Shown here piece after piece: positions 9,736-19,078 of a stretch of DNA of 64,000 nucleotides. The notes under the pieces were generated by a model. The model had not been told where the DNA came from. It saw only the letters and a list, made by a program, of their open reading frames with translations, and made no database searches. The translations under genes were made by a program, and so were the position numbers. Where the stretch lies: contig CAVVZI010000019.1 in assembly GCA_963752815.1 (NCBI GenBank), positions 124,001-188,000 of the forward strand. The letters are read 5' to 3'. Numbering within the stretch: the stretch's first letter is position 1; the number at the start of each line of letters is the position of its first letter. Source of the DNA: Sva-07 sp963752815. GTDB lineage: Bacteria; Actinomycetota; Acidimicrobiia; Acidimicrobiales; Ilumatobacteraceae.

Positions 9736-10908
9736 CGCTCGAGGCCGCGGAGCGGGGAGGGGAGAATGGGACCGTGTCGTTGAGGGCGTGTCCGTACCGT
9801 GCCCGGGCGTGGCGCGACGATCGGTTGGTCGCCGATTCGACCTCGGCCCTGCGCGACGAGGGCGCGGACCGTGCGCCGGTGCTCTGGTTCCCGGTGGCCG
9901 ACGTGCACGGCGACCTCCTCGACGACGGTGCAGCACTGACACGGGGGGCGGGCGAACTCGACGGCTTCGTCGCCTTCGACGCCGAACGTGTCCGGATCGA
10001 GTTGGTCAACAGCGCCGACCGTGCCGCCGACCACCCGATCGTGCGGTTCCCGAACTGGGGGGACGCCGCGGACCTGATCGACATGATCGACGTCCGGTCG
10101 CTCGGTGACGGCCGGTACGTCAGCGTGCCCCGCGCCGACTGGCGGCGCCCGGTGGTCGAGGGCAGCCAGATGCTCGGCCAGATGGTCGTCGCGGCCATGC
10201 GCGAGACCGGCGGTCGCCGCGCCGTGTCGGCGTCGATCGTGCTGATCCGGGCCGCGGATGCCGCGAGCTCCGTTGACGTTCGTGCTCGACGTGCTGTCCC
10301 ACGGTCGGACGTTCTCGACCGTGTCGGCGCGGGTGGAACAGAATGACCGCGTGTGCGCCGCGGGCACGCTCCTGCTCGACAGCGTCGCGCCCGAGGTGAT
10401 CCACCACGCGGTCGACGCGCCGGACGTTCCGCCCCCGGCCGACACACCGTGCCACGACATGGGTGTCACGGGCCGTGATCTGCGCATCGTCGATGCGGCC
10501 TACACCGGTGATCCCAACGCTCCCGTCGGGCCGCCCGAACTCGACGCGTGGGTTCGTTTCGCGGAGGTCCCCGATGATCCGGCGATCCATGCGGGGCTCC
10601 TGGCCCAGTTCACCGGGCACCTGTCGATCGGCGCGGCGCTGCGGGCGCACGACGGCATCGGCGAGCAGCAGGCGCACGTGACGTTGTCGACGGGCATCAA
10701 CGCGATCAGCATCAGCTTCCACCGCGACGTGCGGGCGGACGAGTGGATGCTGTACCACCACCTGTCGACCTCTGCGTCCGACGGCATGACCCATTCGGAG
10801 TGTCGGGTCCACGACCTCGACGGCGAACTGCTCGCGTCGTTCACCGTCGACGCGATGGTCCGCGCATTCAGCGGGACGACCACCGGCGATTATCGGAGCG
10901 CGATGTGA
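9732..10908 (+). CDS. DUF427 domain fused to TesB-like acyl-CoA thioesterase, one frameshift
   Basis: About 391 residues. Residues roughly 10-95 match the DUF427 pattern (RARAWRDDRLVADSTSAL, then PVLWFPVADVHGDLL). The rest is TesB-like: VVEGSQMLGQMVVAAM, FVLDVLSHGRTFSTVSARVEQ, a hotdog linker, then GHLSIGAALRAHDG and DVRADEWMLYHHLSTSASDG with a closing GELLASFTVDAM. The frame breaks near 10262, between SIVLIRAADA and PLTFVLDVLSHG, inside the thioesterase half. ATG 9732 overlaps the kinase stop (ATGA). The fusion ties the uncharacterised DUF427 fold to acyl-CoA chemistry. Confidence 0.8.
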
Positions 10909-11621
10909 GCCTCACGACCGGACACGGACCACTCAGCCCGCAACCGGCGGGCGGGTTCATCCCCGCGGTGCCCGCGGGAACCGTGTTCGTCGAACCGTAT
11001 CCCCGACGGATCCGGGCCCGCATCGGCGAACGGATCGTGATCGACACCGAGCGCGTGATGCTCGTCCACCGGCCCGGTCTGCCGACGTCGTACGCATTTC
11101 CGATCGACGAGGTGCCGGCCCACCTGGCCATCGCCGAGCCGGCGGTGGTCGATCACGTGAGCGTCCCCTGGGGCAGTGTCGACGCCTGGTACGAGGAGGA
11201 CGTCGAGCTCGTCTTCCAGAGCTACCCGAAGAACCCGTATCACCGCGTCGACTGCCTGCGCACGACCCGTCACCTGCGCGTGGAGGTCGGCGGCGTGGTG
11301 CTCGTCGACACCGCGGACACCGTCGCCGTCTTCGAGACCGCGCTGGCACCGCGGCTGTACGTCGCCAAGGACCACGTTCGGATGGACCTGTTGACGGCGA
11401 GCCCGTCGACGAGCTGGTGCTCGTACAAGGGCCATGCGAGCTGGTGGACCGCGATCGTCGACGGCGTGACGTTCGCCGACATCGCGTGGAGCTACGACGA
11501 CCCGCTCGCCGAGAGCGAGTCGATCGGCGGGATGCTCAGCTTCGACGAGCGAGTGGCCAACGTCCGCGCGGAGCTTCCGGGCCTCGACCACACGACAGAA
11601 CGACAGGAGAGTCATGACTGA
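10905..11621 (+). CDS. DUF427 domain protein
   Basis: A 238-residue protein with two DUF427-type repeats. The N-terminal repeat (RRIRARIGERIVIDTERVMLV) is degenerate. The C-terminal repeat is textbook: LRVEVGGVVLVDTADTVAVFE, PRLYVAKDHVRMDLL, SWCSYKGHASWW and IAWSYDDPLAESESIGGMLSF. The family is widespread in actinobacteria and fungi, with no established reaction. GTG start overlaps the previous stop, and its stop overlaps the following SDR start by 8 bases. It is thus a fixed part of this acyl-CoA operon. Confidence 0.85.
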   Translation: MSLTTGHGPLSPQPAGGFIPAVPAGTVFVEPYPRRIRARIGERIVIDTERVMLVHRPGLPTSYAFPIDEVPAHLAIAEPAVVDHVSVPWGSVDAWYEEDVELVFQSYPKNPYHRVDCLRTTRHLRVEVGGVVLVDTADTVAVFETALAPRLYVAKDHVRMDLLTASPSTSWCSYKGHASWWTAIVDGVTFADIAWSYDDPLAESESIGGMLSFDERVANVRAELPGLDHTTERQESHD

Positions 11622-12465
11622 ACTGACAGGCAGGGGAGCGGCGACCGGGGTGGTCGTGATCACGGGCACGGGAGGGATGGGTCGGGCGATCGCCCACCGT
11701 CTGGCGCCGGGGCGACATCTCGTGCTCGCCGACGTCGACGAAGGTGCGCTGGCCGAGGTGTCGGCCGCACTCACCGGGATCGGTCACGTCGTGACCACGC
11801 AACTCGTCGACGTGTCGGACGGTGACTCCGTGGCCGAACTCGCCCGCGTGGCCGCCGCCCTCGGCCCCGTGATCGCGGTGGCCCACACCGCCGGCGTGTC
11901 ACCGGTGCACGCCTCGACGGACGCCATCATCGCCGTCGACCTCGTCGGGACCGCTCACGTCCTCGACGCGTTCGCGCCGGTCGTGGCACGTGGGGGAGCG
12001 GGCGTCGTCATCGCCTCGATGGCCGGCCACATGGGTCCGCCGATCGAACCCGACGTGCTGTTGGCGCTCGCCACCGCTCCGGCCGACGAGCTGGCGTCGC
12101 TCCCGGCGACCGAGGCGATTCGCGGCGGTGATCCTGGCCTCGCGTACACGTTCGCCAAGCGGGGGAACCATGTTCGCGTCCGCGCCCAGTCGGTCGCGTG
12201 GGGCGAACGGGGCGCTCGCCTCAACTCGATCAGCCCGGGCGTGATCGCGACGCCGATGGGGCTCGCCGAGCTCGCCGGTGGATCCGGTGCGTTCATGCAG
12301 GCGATGGTCGACGGATCGGGGACCGGCCGTCTCGGCACCGCCGACGACATCGCGGCCGCCACCGAGTTCCTCGTCGGTCCGTCCGCGGCGTTCGTCACCG
12401 GTACCGACCTGCTCGTCGACGGCGGCGCCGTCGGCGCGCTCACCACGAATCAGATCGCATTCTGA
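11614..12465 (+). CDS. SDR family oxidoreductase
   Basis: Intact 283-residue short-chain dehydrogenase. The cofactor loop is TGTGGMG, the acidic NAD-selecting residue follows in LADVDE, the catalytic YxxxK appears as YTFAK, and the C-terminal block NSISPGVIATPMGLAEL is followed by FVTGTDLLVDGG. The spacer ahead of the YxxxK (LASLPATEAIRGGDPGLA) is longer than in common SDRs, as in 3-alpha-hydroxysteroid dehydrogenase-like members. Last gene of the rightward operon. Probably oxidises or reduces a hydroxy/keto group on the pathway substrate. Confidence 0.85.
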   Translation: MTELTGRGAATGVVVITGTGGMGRAIAHRLAPGRHLVLADVDEGALAEVSAALTGIGHVVTTQLVDVSDGDSVAELARVAAALGPVIAVAHTAGVSPVHASTDAIIAVDLVGTAHVLDAFAPVVARGGAGVVIASMAGHMGPPIEPDVLLALATAPADELASLPATEAIRGGDPGLAYTFAKRGNHVRVRAQSVAWGERGARLNSISPGVIATPMGLAELAGGSGAFMQAMVDGSGTGRLGTADDIAAATEFLVGPSAAFVTGTDLLVDGGAVGALTTNQIAF

Positions 12466-12525
12466 CTGCGAACCGAGATCTCCTGAGGCGCAACCCCAGG
12501 TTTCACGGGTGTCGTCGCTGCCGAC

Positions 12526-12813
12526 TCAGTCGACGATTTCGGACACCTGCATCACCGGCTCGATGTTCGTGTAGTTGGCCACGTCTGCCATCACCTCGGC
12601 CGTCTCGGGCTTGCCGAGCGCGCCCTGGAACGCGTCCATCGAATCGAAGTAGAACTGGACCGAGGCCACGTTCGGGCCACTGACGCCCTTGTCGATCTCA
12701 GTGCGCAGCGGGCTCCACGCCTTGACCGCCAGCGGCACGTGACTGCCCGCGTAGTAGTCGTGATCGAAGGTCGAGCCTTCGCCGGACGGGTAGGTGACGG
12801 TGACCTTGATCAT
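12526..12813 (-). CDS. EthD family protein
   Basis: A 95-residue single-domain protein of the EthD/dimeric alpha-beta barrel family. It opens with MIKVTVTYPSGEG, has the family's DHDYYAGSHVPLA segment (a conserved histidine pair region), then VQFYFDSMDAFQGALGKPE and a terminal strand. EthD-like proteins accompany P450 or other oxygenase systems and are needed for ether degradation in Rhodococcus, although the reaction is unclear. It is transcribed alone, convergent with the SDR gene and divergent from the CoA-transferase gene. Confidence 0.8.
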   Translation of the reverse strand: MIKVTVTYPSGEGSTFDHDYYAGSHVPLAVKAWSPLRTEIDKGVSGPNVASVQFYFDSMDAFQGALGKPETAEVMADVANYTNIEPVMQVSEIVD

Positions 12814-12868
12814 CGCTGGAACGTAGCACCGACTCGGTGAGCGTCATGAGCGCACGGAGGCATACGAT

Positions 12869-12955
12869 GGAAATACCATTTCATTTCAGCGAGAATGGTA
12901 ATTTCACCAGGACGTCGAACGTACGCGATGATGTCTCGGCGTCCATATCGATGCC
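12869..12955 (+). promoter_or_regulatory. Operator/promoter block B with two operator-like cores
   Basis: Upstream of the CoA-transferase gene lie GGAAATACCATTTC (12869-12882) and GAGAATGGTAATTTC (12891-12905), in opposite senses. The second core and the next 50 bases closely match 6279-6344. The AATACCATTTC part of the first recurs in front of the Rieske gene (20837-20846). Two sites in tandem suggest cooperative binding of one regulator. The bound protein is unknown. Confidence 0.5.
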
Positions 12956-13042
12956 GTGTCCCGGGGCTTCGCATGGACCTGCAGTCGAGCAATCAGACAC
13001 AACCGAATCTCAATCGATCACCGAACTACCGGAGGGGACCAG

Positions 13043-14260
13043 ATGACCAAAATCTTGGAAGGCGTACGAATTCTCGAGGTGGCGGAGCACACATTCGTTC
13101 CCGCTGCGTCGGCCGCGCTGGCCGACCTCGGCGCCGAAGTGATCAAGATCGAACACGTCAGCCGTGGCGACGCGATGCGTGGGCTCGCCTCGACCGGCGT
13201 GGCCACCATGGCCGACGATGTCCACGGGCTCCTCGAGCACTCGAACCGGGGCAAGCAGAGCCTCGGCCTCGATCTGGCGCAGCCCGACGGCCTCGAGGTG
13301 CTCTACAAGCTCGCGGCCACCTGCGACGTGTTCCTCACGAACAAACTGCCGCGAGTGGCGACCAAGCTGCGCATCGACGTCGACGACATCCGGGCCGCCA
13401 ACCCGAACATGATCTACGTCCGTGGCACCGGGCAAGGCCACCGCGGGCCCGACGCCGACAAGGGCTCGTACGACTCGTTGGCCTATTGGGCCAGGGCCGG
13501 AATTGCCTACGGTCAGAAGCGGCCGGAGGACGACAACGTCACCAATCCACCGGCGCCGGCGTTCGGCGACTCGATCGGCGCGATCACGATCGCCGGAGCG
13601 ATCATGGGGGCGCTGTTCCATCGTGAGAAGACCGGGCACGCCACCGTCGTCGACGTGTCGCTCCTCGCCACGGGCATGTGGTCGATGGGCGGCGCGATGG
13701 CCCTGTCGCTGTCGATGAATTTCCCGTGGACGGCGCCACCGGCTGACCGGCTCGCCTCGAACCCGCTCACGCGCAACTACCGCACGAGCGACGGGCGCAC
13801 ACTGGCCTTCACCTGCCTGCAGGCCGGCCAGTACTGGCCACCCATGTGCGACGTGATCGAGCGCCCGGAACTCAAGGACGACCCTCGGTTCGCCGACGCT
13901 GCCACGCTGATGGCGAACAGTCGTGACGCCATCGCCATCCTCGACGAGGCGTTCGCGAGCGCGACGCTCGCCGAATGGCGCGTGCGCCTCGAGTCGTTCG
14001 TCGGGCAGTGGGCGATCGCCCAGGACACGCTGGAGGTCGCGGAGGACCCGCAGACCATCGCCAACGGCTACCTCGTGGAGTACGAGACCGCCGGCGGCAC
14101 GCCGTTCCGGCTCGTGAGCGTGCCGATGCAGTACGACGGCGAACCGGCCTCGTCGCGCCGTTCGCCCGAGTTCAACGAGCACGGCGACGCGATCCTCGAG
14201 TCGATCGGCCTCGACATGGAGCAGATCATCGACCTGAAGATCCGCAACATCGTCGCCTGA
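13043..14260 (+). CDS. CaiB/BaiF (class III) CoA-transferase
   Basis: A 405-residue formyl-CoA transferase family member that moves CoA between carboxylic acids. It begins MTKILEGVRILEVAEHTFVPAA, has ADLGAEVIKIEHVSRGD, SNRGKQSLGLDLAQPDG, the GTGQGHRGPDADKGSYDSLAYWARAG block containing the catalytic-region aspartate, and the NYRTSDGRTLAFTCLQ segment. Start chosen for the GGAGGGG site 6 bases upstream. It stands alone between a regulatory block and a strong hairpin. It could recycle CoA from a product to a new substrate molecule, sparing ATP. Confidence 0.92.
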   Translation: MTKILEGVRILEVAEHTFVPAASAALADLGAEVIKIEHVSRGDAMRGLASTGVATMADDVHGLLEHSNRGKQSLGLDLAQPDGLEVLYKLAATCDVFLTNKLPRVATKLRIDVDDIRAANPNMIYVRGTGQGHRGPDADKGSYDSLAYWARAGIAYGQKRPEDDNVTNPPAPAFGDSIGAITIAGAIMGALFHREKTGHATVVDVSLLATGMWSMGGAMALSLSMNFPWTAPPADRLASNPLTRNYRTSDGRTLAFTCLQAGQYWPPMCDVIERPELKDDPRFADAATLMANSRDAIAILDEAFASATLAEWRVRLESFVGQWAIAQDTLEVAEDPQTIANGYLVEYETAGGTPFRLVSVPMQYDGEPASSRRSPEFNEHGDAILESIGLDMEQIIDLKIRNIVA

Positions 14261-14267
14261 TCGACAA

Positions 14268-14304
14268 CCTGAAACGCTTGGTGCCTGGCACCGAGCGTTT
14301 CAGG
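14268..14304. terminator. Bidirectional hairpin terminator
   Basis: A near-perfect inverted repeat: arm CCTGAAACGCTTGGTGCC pairs with GGCACCGAGCGTTTCAGG (17 of 18 positions) around a single T. It lies exactly between the convergent CoA-transferase and CoA-ligase genes, and the ligase stop begins one base beyond it. There is no T-run, so it may act as a folded-RNA block rather than a classic intrinsic terminator. Confidence 0.75.
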
Positions 14305-15932
14305 TCAGGCCTCGCGGAGGGCGGCGCGGAGGTCGACCTTGCGGACCTTGCCGGAGGCGGTGCGCGGGAAGTCGGTGACGACGCGCAGCTTCTTCGGGCC
14401 ACTTCTGGCGCGCCAGGCCGGCCGCCTCGAGGTGGGGGAGCAGGTCGGCGAGTTCGATCGGGTCGGTGCCGGGCAACATGCGGATCACCGCGCAGGCGTG
14501 CTCGCCGAGCCGGGCGTCGGGTGCCGCCACCACGGCGACCTCGGCGACGCCGGGAACGACCGCGATGGCGTTCTCGATCTCGGCGGCCGACAGGTTCTCA
14601 CCGCCGCGGATGATGATGTCCTTCACGCGATCGGTGATCGTCAGGCAGCCGTGTTCGTCGACGATGCCGATGTCGCCGGTGTGGTACCAGCCGTCGTCGT
14701 CGAAGGCGTCGTTGAGCGTCGGGTTGGTGTAGCCGAGGCAGAGTTCCGGGCCGCGCGACAGGATCTCGCCCGCGACACCGGCCGGAACGTCGGCGCCGTC
14801 GGGGTCGACGAGGCGGAGCTCCACTCCCGGCAGGACCGGCCCGTCGGTCGTGTGTCGTTGATCGGCCGGGTCGTCGAACTGGCTGCCGGTGGTGGAGGGA
14901 TGCTCGGTCGAGCCGTAGGCGCGGATGATCTTGATGCCGAGCCGCTTCGGCCCGCCGTCCGAGCTCCACCGGCACCGGTGCGCCGCCGAGGCCGATGCGT
15001 TCCATGTTGGCGGCGTGCGCCGGCGTGAAGTCGGGGTGGTCGAGGAGCGTGGCCAGGAAGATCGAGGCGCCGGTGCCACCGCTGATGTCGTAGGCGGCCA
15101 TCACCTCGAGCGCGTGGCCGGGATCCCACCGGTCGATCACGTGCATGTCGCCGCCGCGTCCGAGCGGGCCGAGCACGGCGCCGAGCATGCCGGTGGCATG
15201 GGTGACGGGGGAGCCCATCAGCGTCGCCCTTCCGGCGACCCATCCGTTCATGTGCCGCAGCTCGCTCAGCATGGTCCGGTGGTCGTGGATCACGCCCTTC
15301 GGGTCGCTGGTCGTGCCCGACGTGTACGCGAGCACCGCCACCTCGTCGGCACGCGGCGTCGGTAGGTCGGTGACCGGGTCGAACGAGGCGAGCGAATCCC
15401 AACCGACGCGGCGGATGCCGTCGGGTGCCGGCTGGTCGGCGCCGTCGCCCACCACCACGTGGACGCGCAGGCCGGGAGGGGCCGCCTCGTCGACGATCGC
15501 CGTGTAGTCGACATGGCCGTACGAGGCGGGCGCGATGTAGGCGTCGGCGCCGCACTCGGCGAGGATGAACGCGACCTCCTTGCGGCCGTAGATGTGCACG
15601 ATCGGCACGAGCACGTAGCCGCCCATCGTCAGAGCGGCGAACGACACGATCGCTTCGCGCCAGTTCGGCAGCTGGAAGGCGACGATGGCGCCCGGCTCGA
15701 GTCCCTCGGCGCGGAGCAACGCGATCAGCCGGCGGGCTTCGTCGTCGATGTCGGCGTACGTGCCGTGCCACTCGACCGAGCGGGAGTGGATGTTGACCGT
15801 GGCGTCGGGGGCCGCGGCGAGCCACTCGGCGACCTTGCCGCCGAGGGTGTTGTCGGTCCACCACTCCTCCCGCTCGTACCGCTCGACGAGTTCCGCCGGC
15901 ACCGACCGTTCGGACCATGAGTGTTGCGCCAT
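14305..15932 (-). CDS. Acyl-CoA ligase (AMP-binding), two frameshifts
   Basis: Acyl-CoA synthetase of about 541 residues. Visible in order: LPNWREAIVSFAAL, the nucleotide loop AYTSGTTSDPKGVIHDH, GGTGASIFLATLL, IRAYGSTEHPSTTG (adenylate motif), HTGDIGIVDEHGCLTITDR, VKDIIIRGGENLSAAEIE and the terminal RTASGKVRKVDLRAALREA with the catalytic lysine. The frame breaks near 14945 (between VPVELG and LGIKIIRAYG) and near 14392 (after ARQKWPE). The true stop at 14305 is only seen after correcting both. ATG 15932 overlaps the preceding thioesterase stop. The second CoA ligase of the island, with a different sequence from the one at 2416. Confidence 0.87.
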
Positions 15933-16773
15933 CAGGAAGCCTCCTCGACACGGATCATCGACTGTTGGACGAAGCTCGCCACCAGTTCGCCCTCGTGTTG
16001 TACACGTGGCCCGCACCGAACGCCGAGCCGCCGCTCGCCACCGGGCTCGTCTGGGTGACGAGCAGCCACTCGTCGATCCGGAACGGGCGGTGGAAGAGCA
16101 CGTGGTGGCCGATGACCGAGGTCCGGAGCGCGACGTGCGCGTCACGCTGGCTCCACTCGCCGTGCGGGAGCAGCGCCGTGCCGATGAGCGTCAGCTCACT
16201 GCCGAACGCGAGCAGCGCCTGGTGAACGGCCGGGTCGTCATCGAGCCGCTGGCCGACGCGCCACCACAGCGACAGCTCGTTCGGCTGGGCCCGACGATCG
16301 TCGAGGTCGGTGTCGCCGACGACCCGGGTCTCCCAGGGGAGCAGCCCGAGGTCGATCGGGCGGGCGTCGTCGGGCTGACCCGCCGATTCCGGCATCGGTT
16401 GGTGGTGCTCCACTCCGGGTGCGGGACGGTGGCACATCACGGTGGCCCCGAACCCGACGGCGGGGACGCCGTCGCGACCTGGCTGCGACGAATCGATCCG
16501 CAGCGTGGCGTACGCCGTTCCGGCGTGCAGCGTGGCCACGTCGTAGTCGAGCGTGCCGGTGTCGCGCGCGCCGCGGGGGAACACGACGTCGACCGACTTC
16601 ACGGCCATGTCCGGGAAGGTCCTCGCGGCGATGACCGCGGCCTGGCCGATCATCTGGCCGCCGAACACGTGGCCGCCGGCCAGGCCGAGCGTTCCGGTCC
16701 GCCAGCGGGTCGGGTCGTCGGGGTCGCGCTGCACGTCGGTGAGGCAGGTGACGAGCTGGTCGAGCGTGATCAT
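15932..16773 (-). CDS. TesB-like acyl-CoA thioesterase, frameshift near the end
   Basis: About 280 residues of the acyl-CoA thioesterase II family. Blocks: WRTGTLGLAGGHVFGGQMIGQ, VKSVDVVFPRGARDTG (first hotdog, with the usual HAGTAYATLRI strand), LSLWWRVGQRL, FGSELTLIGTALLPHG and DAHVALRTSVIGHHVLFHRPFRIDEWLL (second hotdog). Near 15996 one base is missing; without it the tail reads out of family. With it, the protein ends GELVASFVQQSMIRVEEAS, the expected TesB end, at 15932. Its stop overlaps the ligase start (TGATG). Confidence 0.85.
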
Positions 16774-16833
16774 CGTGTGCTGTGTTCCCCCGGGTCGGCG
16801 TGTCACGACATCGTCGTGGACGGTGGTCTGGCG

Positions 16834-17899
16834 TTACAACTCGAGCAACCGCGGCGCGCCGCCGCGGGCGAGCAGCTCGGCACCGATCTCGGTCGGGATC
16901 GAGCTCGACGAGCCGAGCACGGTGTCGATCACGAGGGTGCGCTTCAGCCAGCGGTGGAACTCGTGGTCGGTCGTGAAGCCGATGCCGGCGAGCACCTGCT
17001 GGGCGTTGGTCGCGGTCGTGCGCGCCGCCTTGCCGGCGAGCGACTTGGCGAGCGCGGCCAGCAGCGGATCGACGTCGTCGTTGCAGGCGTTCGTCACCGA
17101 GGCGGCGCCTTCGATCGCCACGAGCGACTCGGCGAGCTTGTGCCGCACGGCCTGGAACGAGGCCACCGATCGACCGAACTGCTCGCGGTCGACGGCGTGG
17201 GTTCGGGCCGCGTCGAGCATCCAGCGCGCGCCGCCGATCAGCTGATGGGCGAGCGCCACCCGCCCCGCCGCGACCGCGCCGTCCCACGCTCGGTTCGTTC
17301 CGGCCCCGACCCCGAACGAACCGGGTTCGGCCACCTCGGTTCGTTCCGGCCCCGACCCCGAACGAACCGAACGCGTCGGCGGGCAGGTCCATCACGAGAC
17401 GGCGGTAGGGGGAGCCGGGGTCGAGGCCGCCGGGCGTGACCTGGTCGGTCCGGACGTGGTCCGCGTCGACCGTCACGAGCTCGACACCGGAACCGTCGCG
17501 GGCGGCGATCGCGAGCGACCACGGTGTCGGCGGTGTCGATGCGCGCCGAGACGAGACCGTCGACACGGATGACGTCGCCGTCGCGGGTGGCCGGTGGCGT
17601 GGTGCGATGGGGGCGGGGGAGCGACCACGCACGTCGTCGGTGTGACGTCGAGCCCGAGCGCGAGGGCGAGCACGTCGTCGATGATGGCCGCCGACGATCC
17701 GGTCGCGCCGAGCGCGGTGAACGCCATGGCGGCGCCCTGGCCGGGTGCGGCGGTGAGCAGTTCGCCCCAACCGAGGTCGAACAGCGCGGCATCGGCTTCA
17801 CCCGGTCCCGGTGCGGCGACGCATCGCCGACGCGAAACCGTCGGCGAGCATCGCCAGGTCGTCGGCGTCGATCGCGACGGGCGCGTCCAGACCCGTCAC
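16834..17899 (-). pseudogene. Acyl-CoA dehydrogenase with several frame breaks and a 46-base duplication
   Basis: Short acyl-CoA dehydrogenase, about 339 residues if repaired. GTG 17899 overlaps the stop of the next ACAD gene. Readable pieces in order are DAPVAIDADDLAMLADGFA, ADAALFDLGWGELLTAAPGQGAA, ATGSSAAIIDDVLALALGLD, then SARIDTADTVV, GVELVTVDADHVR, LVMDLPADAFG, and an intact C-terminal half (REQFGRSVASFQAVRHKLAES, QQVLAGIGFTTDHEFHRWLKR). The frame changes near 17835, 17620 and 17515. It changes again at a tandem 46-base duplication (17289-17369) that puts SFGVGAGTNR in twice; removing one copy restores the frame there. Either a decayed gene or badly assembled DNA. Together with the gene at 17896 it looks like a FadE heteromer pair. 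Confidence 0.7.
17289..17369. repeat. 46-base tandem duplication carrying an inverted repeat
   Basis: A 35-base sequence occurs at 17289-17323 and again at 17335-17369, period 46. Each copy holds arms CGGTTCGTTC and GAACGAACCG (10-base perfect dyad) around a C-rich 13-base centre. As 46 is not a multiple of three, the duplication shifts the acyl-CoA dehydrogenase frame. It could be slippage on a hairpin, a palindromic repeat element, or an assembly artefact. Confidence 0.85.
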
Positions 17900-19049
17900 G
17901 ACTCGGCCCCGAGGTCGAGCAGGCGGCGGGCGACGATGTTGCGCTGGATCTCCGACGTGCCGCCGTAGATCGTCGCCGCCTTGGAGTACAGGTAGTCCTC
18001 ACGCCACAGCGCGGCCCGCGGGTCGTCGTCGAACTCGATCGTGCCTGGCAGGAGGTCACGGGCGGTCTCCATGAGCAGCTGTTCCGAGCCGGCGATCAGG
18101 ATCTTGTCGATCGACGTCTCGGCGCCGAGCTGCCCGCCGGCGGCCAGCCGGTACTGGGTGTCGCGGGAGCGGCTGCGGAAGGCCATCACGGCCTGGAACG
18201 CCTCGCCGATTGCCTTGGCCGTCGTACTCGACGCGGCGATGTCGGGATCGCCGTTGGCGACGGCGGCGACGAGCTCGTCGCAGCGATGGTGCAAGTAGCG
18301 CGCCACGGTGCCAGAACGTCGTCGAGCGCTCGTAGGGCAGCACGTCCATCGCCACCTGCCAGCCCTGGCCGACGTCACCGAGCCGGCGCTCGTCGGGCAC
18401 GAACACGTCGTCGTAGAACACCTCCGCGAACTCGAGACGCCCGTGCTGGGCCTCGATCGGGCTGGGGGAGAGGCCGGGAGAGTCGACGTCGACGAAGAAC
18501 GCGGTGATGCCCCGGTGGGCGCTGTCCCGGCTCACCGGTGCGCGTCAGCAGGATGCACCGCTGGGAGAACTGGGCGAAGCTCGTCCACACCTTCTGTCCG
18601 TTCACGCGCCAGCCGCCGTCGACCGGATGGGCACGACAGGTGAGCGATGCCAGGTCGCTGCCCGCCCCCGGCTCGGAGAAACCCTGGCACCACAGCTCGT
18701 CGCCGCGCAGCAGTTTCGGCACCATCTCGGTGACGAGTTCGGGCGTGCCGAAGGCGATGACCGTCGGTGCGAGGACCTCGATCATCGTCCAGATGCTCGG
18801 GTCGGCCAGCTCGCGCCGGGCGATCTCCTCGCCGACGATCGCCCGGTACATCGACGGTCCACCGAGCCCGCCGACCAGCTCCGGCCAGCCGTAGCGGCCG
18901 AAGTCGGCGTCCCAGAGTGCGTTCTTGACGAGCCGGTACTGCACCATGCCCTCGTCGAGCGTGCCGTTGCCCTCGAAGGGCGGCGCCAACTCGACGGTGT
19001 GCGCGTCGAGCCACGCGCCGAGTTCCCGGCGGAACGTGCCGATGTCCAT
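17896..19049 (-). CDS. Acyl-CoA dehydrogenase, two frameshifts
   Basis: About 384 residues. It begins MDIGTFRRELGAWLDAHT and has RYGWPELVGGLGGPSMYRAIVGEE, a FAD-domain motif QGFSEPGAGSDLASLTCRA, QKVWTSFAQFSQRCILLTRTG, then ITAFFVDVDSPG and EVFYDDVFVPDERRLGDVGQGW. It ends IYGGTSEIQRNIVARRLLDLGAES. The frame breaks near 18530 (after LLTRTG) and near 18310 (between ERSTTFWHR and YLHHRCDE). All family blocks survive on both sides, so error is more likely than decay. The stop overlaps the start of the degenerate ACAD gene, so the two would form a heteromer. Confidence 0.85.
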
Positions 19050-19078
19050 CGAAGCGGTCGAAGTTCCGATGGGCCGGT

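Noticed and set aside
17289..17369. Short CRISPR-like or direct-repeat array
   Set aside because: Only two copies with an 11-base spacer, lying within a coding region; fits a tandem duplication.
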